Source: an uncultured Pelagibacteraceae bacterium
GTDB taxonomy: Bacteria > Pseudomonadota > Alphaproteobacteria > Pelagibacterales > Pelagibacteraceae
Direction: 5' to 3'
Length of the DNA: 64,000 nucleotides
NCBI GenBank assembly: GCA_902590505.1
Contig: CACIWZ010000004.1
Location: 52,069-116,068, forward strand
This document shows, in pieces, positions 23,543 through 31,565 of this stretch (within the stretch, counting starts at the first letter, position 1; every line of letters begins with the position of its first letter). Under the pieces are notes generated by a model. That model was given only the letters and a program-made list of their open reading frames with translations. It was not told the origin of the DNA and searched no databases. A program made the translations under genes and the position numbers.

Positions 23543-24694
23543 TTAAAGGTCTGGTTCTAACTGTAAATAAACAAGACTATACCAATCATAGTGTGCATCA
23601 GTGGAATGAACAGTGATAATTTTGTTCTTATTAAAATCAATTACTACTTGTTGACCTGCAAAACCATCCATCATTAATATTGGTCTTTTTTCAATCCCTA
23701 TAGGATCAAAATGAAACTGACCTCCATAACTTTGTGTTGCAGCATGATTGCCAATAAACTTACTATATTTATTTTTTTTCTTATCGACTCTATTCTCGTA
23801 GATTGTTTTCAAGTATTTGCCAACACAAGTATCACTCTTCCAATGATCCATTATTAACTTGGCTATTCTTAAATAGTCATATCTTTTTGCATAAAAAGAA
23901 TATCTACCGAATTCCCCTTTTTTTTTGTTACTAAATTTGTGTTTTTCTAAAGATTTTCCAAAATAAACACTTTTTTCTACCTTTGCGTCCTCAATAAATA
24001 TTTTATGTAGTAATTTTTCCCAATCATCACCAGTTTTATAAATAACATAATTCATAATTACATTAGTAGTCATGGCACTATAATTATAATGATTGCCAGG
24101 ACCATAACCAGTTTTACCTTCAAAGTGTCTTTTCAATACAGATTTAATAGGTGTTGAATTAACATTAATTCCTTTACCATCAATTCTGTTATCTTTTCTG
24201 TAAAATCTTTGACCAACAATAGGGTCATCACCTGCTTGCATGTTTAGTAAGTTTAATAATTTTTGATTTTTATATAAAGTATTAGCAACAGTTGGGTAAT
24301 CTATATTTTCAAAAACTGAATTAATATAACCATCACATACAGCGTAACCAGTAACAAGACTTACCAAACTTTTCCCTACAGAATGTGAAGGATAGTAACC
24401 TCCTCTGTATTTACTTTTTCTATTTTGATCAACTAAAATTTTATTATTTTCAAATAAGATATAACTTACTAGGCCTGTTTTTTTATCTTTTAGTTGCTTA
24501 TCTACTTTTTTAGATAAATCGTTATTTTGTAAATTAATCTCAAACTTGTAGGTGTCATTTTTCTTATCACCTATTTTATATTTATGCATACAATCAAAAC
24601 AGTATTTTTCACTAGCGTGATGAGCTAATACAAGTGAATAACCTGTATTTAACAAAAGTATGCTTAGAATTAAAATTGATAAAAGTTTACTCAT
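23543..24694 (-). CDS. Secreted serine hydrolase, beta-lactamase/penicillin-binding-protein fold
   Basis: 383 residues with a signal peptide (LLSILILSILLLNTGYSLVLA). The catalytic SxxK motif is in PSHSVGKSLVSLVTG near residue 110, and the second motif region is HYNYSAMTTNVIMNYVI (Y-S-x). The C-terminal YGGQFHFDP and GFAGQQVVIDFNKNKIITVHS complete the class C beta-lactamase-like fold. A CxxC pair (YCFDCMH) near the N-terminus is unusual. Such proteins in marine bacteria are mostly esterases or peptidases of unknown substrate, not necessarily antibiotic-related. Confidence 0.82.
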   Translation of the reverse strand: MSKLLSILILSILLLNTGYSLVLAHHASEKYCFDCMHKYKIGDKKNDTYKFEINLQNNDLSKKVDKQLKDKKTGLVSYILFENNKILVDQNRKSKYRGGYYPSHSVGKSLVSLVTGYAVCDGYINSVFENIDYPTVANTLYKNQKLLNLLNMQAGDDPIVGQRFYRKDNRIDGKGINVNSTPIKSVLKRHFEGKTGYGPGNHYNYSAMTTNVIMNYVIYKTGDDWEKLLHKIFIEDAKVEKSVYFGKSLEKHKFSNKKKGEFGRYSFYAKRYDYLRIAKLIMDHWKSDTCVGKYLKTIYENRVDKKKNKYSKFIGNHAATQSYGGQFHFDPIGIEKRPILMMDGFAGQQVVIDFNKNKIITVHSTDAHYDWYSLVYLQLEPDL

Positions 24695-24751
24695 TTATTT
24701 TCTCATAATATTTAGATAGCATTCAAAAAATTACTTTGCTATAATTTAATA

Positions 24752-26089
24752 ATGAGTACCTCATTTCAATCAAAAATACCTAATTCTTTAAATGAACATT
24801 GGATGCCATTTTCGTCTAATAAAGATTTTAAGAAAAACCCTCGTATCATAGTAAGAGCAGAGGGTATTCATCTTCATACTCATGATGGTAAAACTTTAAT
24901 TGATGGTAGTTCTGGATTATATTGTAATCCTCTTGGCCATGGTCGCAAAGAGATTATCGAAGCAATTAAAAATCAATTAGAAAATTTGGATTACACAATG
25001 CCTTTTCAACAAGGTTATGGTGGATCTTTCGAATTAGCAACGATGATAGCTCAAAAAACTCCAGAGGATTTAAACAGAATTTTTTATACTATTTGTGGAT
25101 CTACTGCAGTAGAGACAGCAATTAAAATTGCGGTAGCTTACTTTAGGTCAATTGGTCAATCGAATAGATTTAAATTTGTCGGGAGAGAACGAGGTTATCA
25201 TGGCATGAACATCGGAGCCTTGACTGTAGGAGGTATACCAAATAATTCGAAAGAGTTTAAAAATATTTTAATGCCAGGTGTAGAACATATGAGACATACT
25301 TTTTTACCTGAACATAAGTTTGTAAGAGGCCAACCTGATACAGGATCTGAGCTAGCAGATGATTTAGAGGTTATTGCAAAAAAATTAGGTGGTGAAAACA
25401 TATCCGCATGTATTGTTGAACCAATTGCAGGATCTACTGGCACTTTAATTCCTCCAAAAGATTATTTGCAAAAGTTAAGAAAAATTTGTGACAAGCACGG
25501 AATACTTTTAATTTTTGATGAAGTTGTCACTGGTTGGGGAAGAACAGGTTCAGCATTTGCAGCTCAGGAATTTGGTGTAACACCCGATATTATAACAATG
25601 GCTAAAGCTACAACTAATGGAATTGTGCCTATGGGAGTAGTGGCAGTAAGAGAAAAAATTTATCAGTCAGTTATGGATGCTTCACCAGATGGAGCAGTAG
25701 AATTATTCCATGGATATACTTATTCAGGAATTCCTGTAGCTGTATCAGCAGCTATTGCTGTTCAAAAAATTTTTGAAAAAGAAGATATTTTTAACAGAGT
25801 GAAACAAATCTCAAAATACTTTGAGGATGGATTACACTCCTTAAAAGATCTAGATTGTATTGAAAGTATTCGTAACTATGGTTTGTTGGGCGGTGTTGAC
25901 ATTAAAATGAGAGATAAACCAGGCAAAGCAGGATTTAATGTTTATAAGAAATGCTATGATGCAGGAGTAAACATAAAACCAACTGGAGATGCACTAATAA
26001 TTGCGCCCCCTTTTGTTTGTGAAAAGAGAGACATAGATGAGATTATTGAAAAAATGCGTCTAGGTATTACAAACCATAATAAATCATAA
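24752..26089 (+). CDS. Class III aminotransferase, beta-alanine/taurine:pyruvate type
   Basis: 445 residues. The N-terminus LNEHWMPFSSNKDFKKNPRI is typical of omega-amino acid:pyruvate aminotransferases. PLP-contact motifs include ICGSTAVETAIKIA, GYHGMNIGALTVGG and LLIFDEVVTGWGRTG; the Schiff-base lysine is in TMAKATTNGIVPMG near residue 288. The family moves an amino group from a terminal amine such as beta-alanine, taurine or putrescine to pyruvate. The exact donor is uncertain. It is a single gene, divergent from the serine hydrolase. Confidence 0.88.
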   Translation: MSTSFQSKIPNSLNEHWMPFSSNKDFKKNPRIIVRAEGIHLHTHDGKTLIDGSSGLYCNPLGHGRKEIIEAIKNQLENLDYTMPFQQGYGGSFELATMIAQKTPEDLNRIFYTICGSTAVETAIKIAVAYFRSIGQSNRFKFVGRERGYHGMNIGALTVGGIPNNSKEFKNILMPGVEHMRHTFLPEHKFVRGQPDTGSELADDLEVIAKKLGGENISACIVEPIAGSTGTLIPPKDYLQKLRKICDKHGILLIFDEVVTGWGRTGSAFAAQEFGVTPDIITMAKATTNGIVPMGVVAVREKIYQSVMDASPDGAVELFHGYTYSGIPVAVSAAIAVQKIFEKEDIFNRVKQISKYFEDGLHSLKDLDCIESIRNYGLLGGVDIKMRDKPGKAGFNVYKKCYDAGVNIKPTGDALIIAPPFVCEKRDIDEIIEKMRLGITNHNKS

Positions 26090-26189
26090 ATTGATAAGAA
26101 TAATTCATTATGGGTCGAATCACCTTTACAAGACCATTTTGACCAAAAAGTTCATTTAAAATTCTAAGTTTTTTTGATTAAATTATTTT

Positions 26190-26372
26190 ATGAGTTCGCA
26201 ATACAAATACGAAAATAACGTTGAAGAAATGAGTCAACAAAGCAAGGTAAAGCTTACTGACCTGTTATCAAGAATTAATGAGGAAAAGAAAACAGAGCGA
26301 AACAGAAATTTAGCTCTAAGCGTAGCCGCAGTTTCAGCAGTTACTGTGTTTGGTATAATTTTAACTCTTTAA
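26190..26372 (+). CDS. Small single-pass membrane protein
   Basis: 60 residues. A polar, charged N-terminal 40 residues with a helical segment (KVKLTDLLSRINEEKKTERN) lead into one C-terminal helix (LALSVAAVSAVTVFGIILTL) that reaches the very end, so it would be a tail-anchored inner membrane protein. No family recognised. It lies directly upstream of the tRNA-Met attachment site, in chromosomal DNA. Confidence 0.68.
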   Translation: MSSQYKYENNVEEMSQQSKVKLTDLLSRINEEKKTERNRNLALSVAAVSAVTVFGIILTL

Positions 26373-26405
26373 AATCTAATATTTTCATCACTTTTGCTAT
26401 TAACT

Positions 26406-26423
26406 AAACTAATGATTTAGTTT
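26406..26423 (+). terminator. Weak hairpin, possible terminator
   Basis: AAACTAA (26406-26412) and TTAGTTT (26417-26423) form a 7-bp stem around TGAT, followed by an AT-rich stretch. It lies 34 bases after the small membrane-protein gene and just before the old tRNA promoter region (TATTATAA at about 26433). It could end that transcript, but the stem is weak. Confidence 0.3.
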
Positions 26424-26448
26424 GGTAAATATATTATAAAAATCAAAC

Positions 26449-26498
26449 GGCGAGGTAGCTCAGTTGGTTAGAGCACAGGACTCATAAGCCTGGGGTCG
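26449..26498 (+). repeat. attL: left copy of 50-bp tRNA-Met repeat
   Basis: Perfect 50-base match to 31566-31615, beginning at tRNA base 1 and ending after the variable loop. The bases on both sides differ between copies. It lies about 130 bases before the integrase start, the usual place for an attachment site. Confidence 0.88.
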
Positions 26499-26525
26499 TG
26501 GGTCGTGATCTATGCCTCGTGACCG
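26449..26525 (+). pseudogene. Disrupted tRNA-Met copy (attL side)
   Basis: Bases 26449-26498 are identical to the first 50 bases of the intact tRNA-Met gene at 31566, through the anticodon CAT and the variable loop. After that the T-arm is lost: the TTCGAAT loop and its stem are replaced, although scattered agreement remains (ATC, CCTCG, ACC) up to the position of the CCA end. It cannot fold a T-arm, so it is not a working tRNA. It keeps what looks like the original chromosomal promoter upstream. Confidence 0.85.
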
Positions 26526-26593
26526 GTTATTAATTAATAACCACAACAAATGTTCTAAGAAAAAATAATTTTAGTCAGTTCCAAAACAGAGTT

Positions 26594-26618
26594 CCGGCAC
26601 AAATCCGGCACACTCAGA
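26594..26618 (+). repeat. Left arm-type repeats beside the integrase
   Basis: CCGGCACA occurs twice with an 11-bp pitch (26594-26601 and 26605-26612). The second continues as CGGCACACTCAGA (26606-26618), which is found again next to the right attachment site. Position and helical spacing fit integrase arm-binding sites. They also lie directly over the integrase start region, so integrase may regulate itself. Confidence 0.5.
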
Positions 26619-26626
26619 AAGGATAT

Positions 26627-27610
26627 ATGGCTACAATTAGAAAACACCATGGCAAGTGGCAAGTGATAATTCGTAGGAAAGGATTTCCTCACGAATATAA
26701 ATCTTTCGCTACATGGGCGGACGCAAATAAGCACGCACAGGATTCTGAAAACAAAATCAACAAAGGACAGTTTGAAGATTTATCAGAAGCAATGAAAGTT
26801 TCATTGCATGATGCGTTAGCAAGATACAGAGACGAAATATGCAAAACAAGAAAGTGGGGTGATTTAGATTCTTACAGAATTAATAAATTACAAACTTTTA
26901 AGATTGCACAATATTCGTTGGCTCGTATCAATAGCAATAAGATTGTTAAGTTCAGAAATGAATTAGCAAAAACAATGAAAGCTTCCACAATAAATAAATA
27001 TCTAACTTTGATATCTGTTGTGTTCAACACGGCAAAAACAGAGTGGGATATAAGTTGTGTGAATCCGGTTGTCAAAATTAAAAGATTGAAAGAGCCGGAG
27101 TTTTCAGATGAAAGACTTTCACCTGAGATGGAACGGGAGCTCTTGCTCCATGCTCCGAGGTCAAAGATGTATTGGATGAAAGCTTTTGTCATTGTTGGTC
27201 TTGAATCAGGGATGAGACGAGGTGAGCTGATGTCGCTTAAACGAAAGGATGTTGATTTAAAAAATTCAACGGCAATAGTTCGTGACACTAAAAATGGTAC
27301 AACAAGAAAGATAGGGTTGTCACCTAAAGCTACCGAATCATTAAAATCTATAATCCCATCAGTGGATGGAAGATATTTCCCTACACATGCAGACCAATTC
27401 AAATTCTATTGGAAACAATTATGTGGCTGGTGTGGATTTAAAATTAAATTTCACTTGCTTAGACATGAATTTGCTTCAAGGAGGTTCGAAGCTGGTTGGG
27501 ATATTTCAGCCGTTGCAACACAAGGAGGTTGGAAAGATTGGAAAGTGTTGAGAAGATATACGGCTTTAAGTCCTAATTATTTGGCGGAAAAATTCAAAAA
27601 GGAGTCTTAA
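26627..27610 (+). CDS. int: Tyrosine site-specific integrase
   Basis: 327 residues. The N-terminal arm-binding part reads MATIRKHHGKWQVIIRRKGFP (the usual AP2-like integrase entry with three strands), followed by a SAM-like helical core-binding domain. The catalytic domain has Arg197 in SGMRRGEL, Lys222 in DTKNG, H-x-x-R in FHLLRHEFASR (about 276-279), Trp302 in GGWKDW and Tyr311 in RRYTAL, so the R-K-H-R-W-Y set is complete. It would recombine attP with the tRNA-Met gene. Start behind AAAGGATAT; it is followed by a strong terminator, so it is a separate transcript from the replication operon. Confidence 0.95.
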   Translation: MATIRKHHGKWQVIIRRKGFPHEYKSFATWADANKHAQDSENKINKGQFEDLSEAMKVSLHDALARYRDEICKTRKWGDLDSYRINKLQTFKIAQYSLARINSNKIVKFRNELAKTMKASTINKYLTLISVVFNTAKTEWDISCVNPVVKIKRLKEPEFSDERLSPEMERELLLHAPRSKMYWMKAFVIVGLESGMRRGELMSLKRKDVDLKNSTAIVRDTKNGTTRKIGLSPKATESLKSIIPSVDGRYFPTHADQFKFYWKQLCGWCGFKIKFHLLRHEFASRRFEAGWDISAVATQGGWKDWKVLRRYTALSPNYLAEKFKKES

Positions 27611-27627
27611 GAAAGACTCATATGTTT

Positions 27628-27655
27628 GGCCCCCTCCGGGGGCCTTGCGTTATTT
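27628..27655 (+). terminator. Strong intrinsic terminator after the integrase
   Basis: GGCCCCC (27628-27634), a TCC loop and GGGGGCC (27638-27644) form a very stable 7-bp G+C hairpin, followed by TTGCGTTATTTTT. It starts 18 bases after the integrase stop. Such a G+C-rich stem is exceptional in this A+T-rich window. Confidence 0.85.
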
Positions 27656-27999
27656 TTATAAAATGTTATCTTAACGACATAAGGTTTGGAATCCTCAATA
27701 CCCCGAAACAGGAATCAGGAACAAGGAATCACGAAAGATTAATCAAACAAACTGCTGGCTGGTACCAGCTTTAAAGAGAGGATTTTATAAACCTTATGAA
27801 ACGAATAAATGAGGGAAAAGAGAAAAGTGTTCAATACGATTACATCAGATGTATGGCTATTATCCATGGCTACATTCTTTTTCCTAATAAAAGTTTATTT
27901 TCAAACAAGTTTCATTTCATAAGTCCAAATCCTTTCTGACATGAAAAAATCGGAGCTGGTTACCAGACCAGCTCCACAACATTGTCAAAGGAGACAAAC
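27645..27999. promoter_or_regulatory. Leader region of the replication operon with paired palindromes
   Basis: A gene-free stretch of about 355 bases. It contains the perfect 12-bp palindrome GCTGGTACCAGC (27758-27769) and a related larger hairpin, GGAGCTGGT/ACCAGCTCC with a TACCAG loop (27952-27975), just before the first operon gene. Both include CTGGT-ACCAG with zero or one extra T, so they look like two operators for one repressor. Repeated GGAATCA units (27711-27731) and CCCGAAACA (27702-27710) lie near the left; the inverse of the latter, TGTTTCGGG, recurs at 31164-31172. No repressor gene with an obvious HTH is present in the element. Confidence 0.5.
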
Positions 28000-28260
28000 A
28001 TGGAAAATAAGAAAATTGGACATAATGAAAATCCAATTACGAAAGAGTTAATTAAAATTAGAGACACTCTTTATGATGCTTACAGAGACTTAATGATTGG
28101 GAAAGGTGATAAATCTTTTTCCAATTTTGATAAGGTAAGCAAATACAAACAAGACGAAGCTCACTTCAGAGGAAAGAAACTTCTTTCATCTCAGATGACT
28201 GCTTTAAGTGAAGTTATAAAAGAGCTCAGAGGAGGTGATGATGACGAAGAAAGTTGTTAG
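28000..28260 (+). CDS. Element protein of unknown function, 86 residues
   Basis: From ATG 28000 behind AAAGGAGAC, giving MENKKIGHNENPITKELIK. The frame is open from a TTG at 27982 but the ribosome-binding site decides for 28000. It is helical and charged, with RDTLYDAYRDLMIGKGDKS and an acidic end GGDDDEESC. No family recognised. First gene of the coupled replication operon; its 3' end overlaps the next gene by 20 bases. Confidence 0.7.
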   Translation: MENKKIGHNENPITKELIKIRDTLYDAYRDLMIGKGDKSFSNFDKVSKYKQDEAHFRGKKLLSSQMTALSEVIKELRGGDDDEESC

Positions 28261-28519
28261 GACTTCTGAAGAGAAAGCATTATTGGACTTTCAAAGCAGA
28301 CCAAAGGTTATGTTTAATCAAGGCGAAAATAGATTCGTTGGATTAAATCCTGAGGATGATGCAAAGCTTGCAAAATACGATAGAGACAGAAGAGCAAACG
28401 AAGCCATCCTTTCAGAAATAAAAAAAGATGAAAGACAAAAATCTGAAATCGCAGCAGCGGTAACTTCAGATGCAATTCAAAAAGCTTTCGTTGAAGTGAT
28501 GAAAAGGAGGTTAAAGTGA
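28241..28519 (+). CDS. Element protein of unknown function, 92 residues
   Basis: Starts MTKKVVRTSEEKALLDFQSR. Three in-frame starts are clustered (GTG 28235, ATG 28238, ATG 28241); the AGAGGAGGT box at 28228-28236 fits 28241 best. The second half is a long charged helix (KYDRDRRANEAILSEIKKDERQKSEIAAAV), possibly a coiled coil. It overlaps the preceding gene by 20 bases and the next one by four (GTGA). Function unknown. Confidence 0.7.
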   Translation: MTKKVVRTSEEKALLDFQSRPKVMFNQGENRFVGLNPEDDAKLAKYDRDRRANEAILSEIKKDERQKSEIAAAVTSDAIQKAFVEVMKRRLK

Positions 28520-28833
28520 AAACATACGATAAGACACTCCTTAAGATAATTCAGATGTTACAAGACATTGTTAAAAGATATGCGTCACACATGGATGACA
28601 GAGATAATATTTGGCATCAAACTATGAAAAATGACAAATATGTTTTGCAGATGGAAAATAAAGTCTGGTATCTCGAATGGGTTAATGAAAGTTTAAAAAA
28701 GAAAATTAAACAGCTAGACCCCAACGACACTCTTTCTGATTGGGATTGGAAAACAAACACTCCACATGTTGGTGAAAAAATGAAAGCAGACCAGCGATCA
28801 TTTAAGGAATCAATGAAGGAGGAAAACCAATGA
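28516..28833 (+). CDS. Element protein of unknown function, 105 residues
   Basis: Starts at a GTG that overlaps the preceding stop (GTGA) behind AAAAGGAGGTTAAA. The protein MKTYDKTLLKIIQMLQDIVK is helical throughout, with tryptophans (NIWHQTM, VWYLEWVNE, SDWDWKTN) and a Lys/Glu-rich end. It could be a coiled-coil DNA-binding or adaptor protein; nothing specific is recognised. It overlaps the next gene by four bases (ATGA). Confidence 0.7.
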   Translation: MKTYDKTLLKIIQMLQDIVKRYASHMDDRDNIWHQTMKNDKYVLQMENKVWYLEWVNESLKKKIKQLDPNDTLSDWDWKTNTPHVGEKMKADQRSFKESMKEENQ

Positions 28834-29063
28834 TAGAAAAAGAAATGAGAGGCGACATAAGACAAGGTGATAGAGAGAAAGCTTTGTTGAATGCCTTGAG
28901 AAAAATAAAAGGTGAAAGAGTTAGATTAAACTCTGGCACTACACCTCCTCTTAATCTTGTAGATTTTTTAAAAGTTAGTTTGCAAGTTCAATCATTGTCA
29001 CCTGAGGAAAGAGAATCTCTGCAATTCATGCTGGATGAGATAGATAAGGCCGGTAAAAAATGA
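28830..29063 (+). CDS. Element protein of unknown function, 77 residues
   Basis: Starts at ATGATAG behind GGAGGAAAACC. The sequence MIEKEMRGDIRQGDREKALL, then LRKIKGERVRLNSGTTPPLNLVDFLKVSLQVQSLSPEERESLQFMLDEIDK, is helical and ends in an amphipathic helix. No family recognised. It is joined to the primase-helicase gene by an ATGA overlap, so it may act as a replication accessory or loader. Confidence 0.7.
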   Translation: MIEKEMRGDIRQGDREKALLNALRKIKGERVRLNSGTTPPLNLVDFLKVSLQVQSLSPEERESLQFMLDEIDKAGKK

Positions 29064-30922
29064 TGCTAGCCCCTATCGTAACTCAATATCTTAAAAAGGG
29101 GCGTGTTTGCGTCCCTTTAAAAGATAATTCTAAGGAGCCATTCACTAAAGATCATTTGAATAAAACTTTTTCTGTTGAAGAATTTAAAACAAATAGCTTT
29201 GGAACAAACTTAGAAAAATCAAATGAGTGTTTTGTAGATTGTGATTCTGAATATGCATCAAGACTTGTTGCATCTTTCTTTCCAATAACAGAGACGACAA
29301 AAGTTGGAACAAGAATTACACATTACACTTATAAAGGAAGATACACTGCAACGGCTTTAAAATTTCCTGACAAGACAACAATAGCTGAATTAAGAAATGT
29401 GGGGTTACAAGTTAAAGCTCCGTCTTTTGCTCCAGCTAAACTCTATGGAAATAAAGTTATGCAGAGAGAAACAAATGGGTTTGACCCTGTTGAAGCTCCG
29501 GCTGATATGATTGAAAGGTGGAATAAATTTTGTTTTGCATCTTTATGCTTAAGATACATAGACTCAAACAATTTACCTTTCGTTAAACTTACACAATGCT
29601 TAAAGCATTACACGGATTGGAATGATTCGGCGATTACAGAATATGTAAAAGTTATTGCTGATGCATGCGTCCCGAAACATGCTTTTGATTGGAAAGATAT
29701 CAGACATAAAGTTAATTCAGCATTGAAAGCATATGACAACAAAAATGAAAAAGCTTTTGGTTATAAATCTTTATCTGAAGAGTTTGGTGTTGATGTAAAT
29801 TACATGAGGAAAGCCATCGGATGGATAGGTGAGGTTAAACCAGACAATGCAAGAAAGACTGTTGTTAATTTTAAAGCTGAAGCTTTGACTGAAGAGAAGA
29901 TGAATTCAGAAGTTAAAATGGAATATCTTATCGGACAGATTCTACCTAAAGCTGGTCTGGTTATATTAGCTGGCCCTCCTAAAAGTGGTAAATCTAATTT
30001 AATTACAGACTTATGTTTTAAGCTTTGTAAAAAATGGAATCCTCTTGGTTTAGATAAAAATCCTTTCTTAGGTACACCCATCAAAGAAAGAGGGGATGTT
30101 TTATATCTAGCATTAGAAGATAGTGACGACACAATGACAATCAAAATACAAAAGATGAAAGTTGAAAAACAAAAACCAAAGCCGGACATATACACGGGGA
30201 ATCAGTGTCCTTGTATTGGAAAGGGTTTGGAAGAATCCATTGTTGCATGGAAAGCTTCTACACCAGAAGCTAAAATGGTTGTGATCGACACCTTTCAAAA
30301 GATAAAACCATTATTCACAACAAAGTCTGCAAATGCATACGAAGTGGATTATCATTATCTTTCTAAATTGCATGCGTTGGCTAAAGAAGAAAATATATTA
30401 ATTATTTATCTTCATCACCTTGCAAAACAAACTGCATCTAATAAAGCAACATATTCGTGGGACAAGATAATGGGGTCAGTGGGCCATCAAGGTGTTCCGG
30501 ATGTTATGTGGATGCTTGAAAGAGATGAACATGGAAACAGAGCTGTGTTTAGAGGTCGGGGAAGAGTGATTCCTGATTTTGAAATGGAGTTAAATTGGAA
30601 TGCTGAGACTTTCAGATATGAATATGGAGGTTCGGTTAAAGGTAATTATGTTAGAAAAAATAATAAAGAAATATACGGGGCCATGGGTTCATTGCACATG
30701 AAACACGGAGCAGACCACGACATTTTTCCAAAAGATGTTTGTAAGGTATTATCTTTGACGGGCAAAAAAGATACAGACCGAATAAGAAAAAACATGATTA
30801 GACTCAGGGGCAATGGGGATATAACCAGCGGTGAAGCTTACGGCTCTTACAGATTCGTTGGATATAAGGATTGGGATATTGAGAGCGGTGAGTGGAAAAA
30901 TTTAGACCACAATAACTTTTAG
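29060..30922 (+). CDS. Primase-polymerase / AAA (RepA-like) helicase fusion
   Basis: 620 residues. The N-terminal part resembles the bifunctional primase-polymerase domain: ECFVDCDSEYA supplies the D-x-D metal pair (about residues 60 and 62), and VKAPSFAPAKLYG recalls the P-S-x-H-x-x-G-x-x-Y motif. The middle is helical. A RecA-like ATPase follows with Walker A GPPKSGKS at about 305-312, LYLALEDSDD, Walker B MVVIDTF at about 406-412, and LHHLAKQ plus a GSVGHQGVPDVMWML sensor region, as in plasmid RepA and phage helicases. It would unwind and prime the element's own origin. It is the last gene of the operon. Confidence 0.86.
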   Translation: MMLAPIVTQYLKKGRVCVPLKDNSKEPFTKDHLNKTFSVEEFKTNSFGTNLEKSNECFVDCDSEYASRLVASFFPITETTKVGTRITHYTYKGRYTATALKFPDKTTIAELRNVGLQVKAPSFAPAKLYGNKVMQRETNGFDPVEAPADMIERWNKFCFASLCLRYIDSNNLPFVKLTQCLKHYTDWNDSAITEYVKVIADACVPKHAFDWKDIRHKVNSALKAYDNKNEKAFGYKSLSEEFGVDVNYMRKAIGWIGEVKPDNARKTVVNFKAEALTEEKMNSEVKMEYLIGQILPKAGLVILAGPPKSGKSNLITDLCFKLCKKWNPLGLDKNPFLGTPIKERGDVLYLALEDSDDTMTIKIQKMKVEKQKPKPDIYTGNQCPCIGKGLEESIVAWKASTPEAKMVVIDTFQKIKPLFTTKSANAYEVDYHYLSKLHALAKEENILIIYLHHLAKQTASNKATYSWDKIMGSVGHQGVPDVMWMLERDEHGNRAVFRGRGRVIPDFEMELNWNAETFRYEYGGSVKGNYVRKNNKEIYGAMGSLHMKHGADHDIFPKDVCKVLSLTGKKDTDRIRKNMIRLRGNGDITSGEAYGSYRFVGYKDWDIESGEWKNLDHNNF

Positions 30923-31565
30923 ACATAAACCTGTCCTTTCTGTCTTATCTGTCCTTAGGACTGATAGGACAGCTTTCTTATATATCTTACAAAGTTTTGA
31001 ACAGCTCTGGATGACCAGGTTTTGTTACCCATAGTTACCTCGAGAATTGGCTTCAGTTGGCCCGTAAAGATTCAAAAAATGTTGATTTGATTCAAATTTT
31101 TGAAAAATTTTTAGGCCCACATGTTTCATCCGTTTAAGGTAACAAAGGGGTTCAAATGTTCCTTGTTTCGGGATTCATGTTCCGTTATGATTCTTTTATC
31201 ATTAATAACTTCGTCTTAGGTACAGTGAAAGCTCCCATATAGTTTTCACTGCTACCATCTTTATCCATCATTGTATTACATGACACATAATCTAAAGCTT
31301 AGAATGATTCAAAGTGGGGTGGACTCAAATTTTGAGTCCAAACTGAATAGGGTTCCTTAGAGACTCCTTTTTAGGTTCAGCATTGCTGAGCCCAGCGAGT
31401 CCGAGGGCCGAAGGCCCGAGGACGAGCTGTACAGAGTCCATTTCTATGGACTCATTTTCGGCACACTCGGCACACTCAGACCTAGACAAAGATTCCGGGG
31501 TGTGGGATAATCGAGGATGTTAAAAGGGACTGATTATTTTGATCTTTAACCTTGGAACACTAAGA
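30923..31565. other. Gene-free right end of the element: direct repeats and hairpins, possible origin
   Basis: 643 bases without a credible gene. Three CTGTCY units recur at exactly 9-bp spacing (30931, 30940, 30949) and run into a hairpin, CTGTCCT/AGGACAG (30949-30972). CTGG-ATGA-CCAG lies at 31007-31018. A 19-base palindrome, GGACTCAAATTTTGAGTCC, is at 31321-31339. A G+C-rich GGGCC-GAA-GGCCC hairpin is at about 31404-31416, and GAGTCCAT-TTCT-ATGGACTC at 31434-31453 is a likely terminator. Iteron-like repeats beside the replication gene suggest an origin, but this is inference. Confidence 0.55.
31459..31480 (+). repeat. Right arm-type repeats
   Basis: CGGCACACT occurs twice in tandem (31459-31467 and 31468-31476), and the second continues to CGGCACACTCAGA (31468-31480). 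This 13-mer is identical to 26606-26618 next to the left end and has the same orientation. It lies 86 bases before the right attachment repeat, as expected for an integrase or excision-factor arm site. Confidence 0.5.

Noticed and set aside
23543..24694. Serine hydrolase as an antibiotic-resistance beta-lactamase
   Set aside because: The SxxK and Y-S motifs are shared by many esterases and peptidases; nothing in the sequence or context points to drug hydrolysis.
26449..26525. The left tRNA-Met copy as a second functional tRNA
   Set aside because: The T-stem and T-loop are destroyed after base 50, so only the attachment-site interpretation fits.
26872..27402. 176-codon open frame on the minus strand within the integrase gene
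   Set aside because: It is the complement of the integrase catalytic domain with no independent start signal or recognisable protein.
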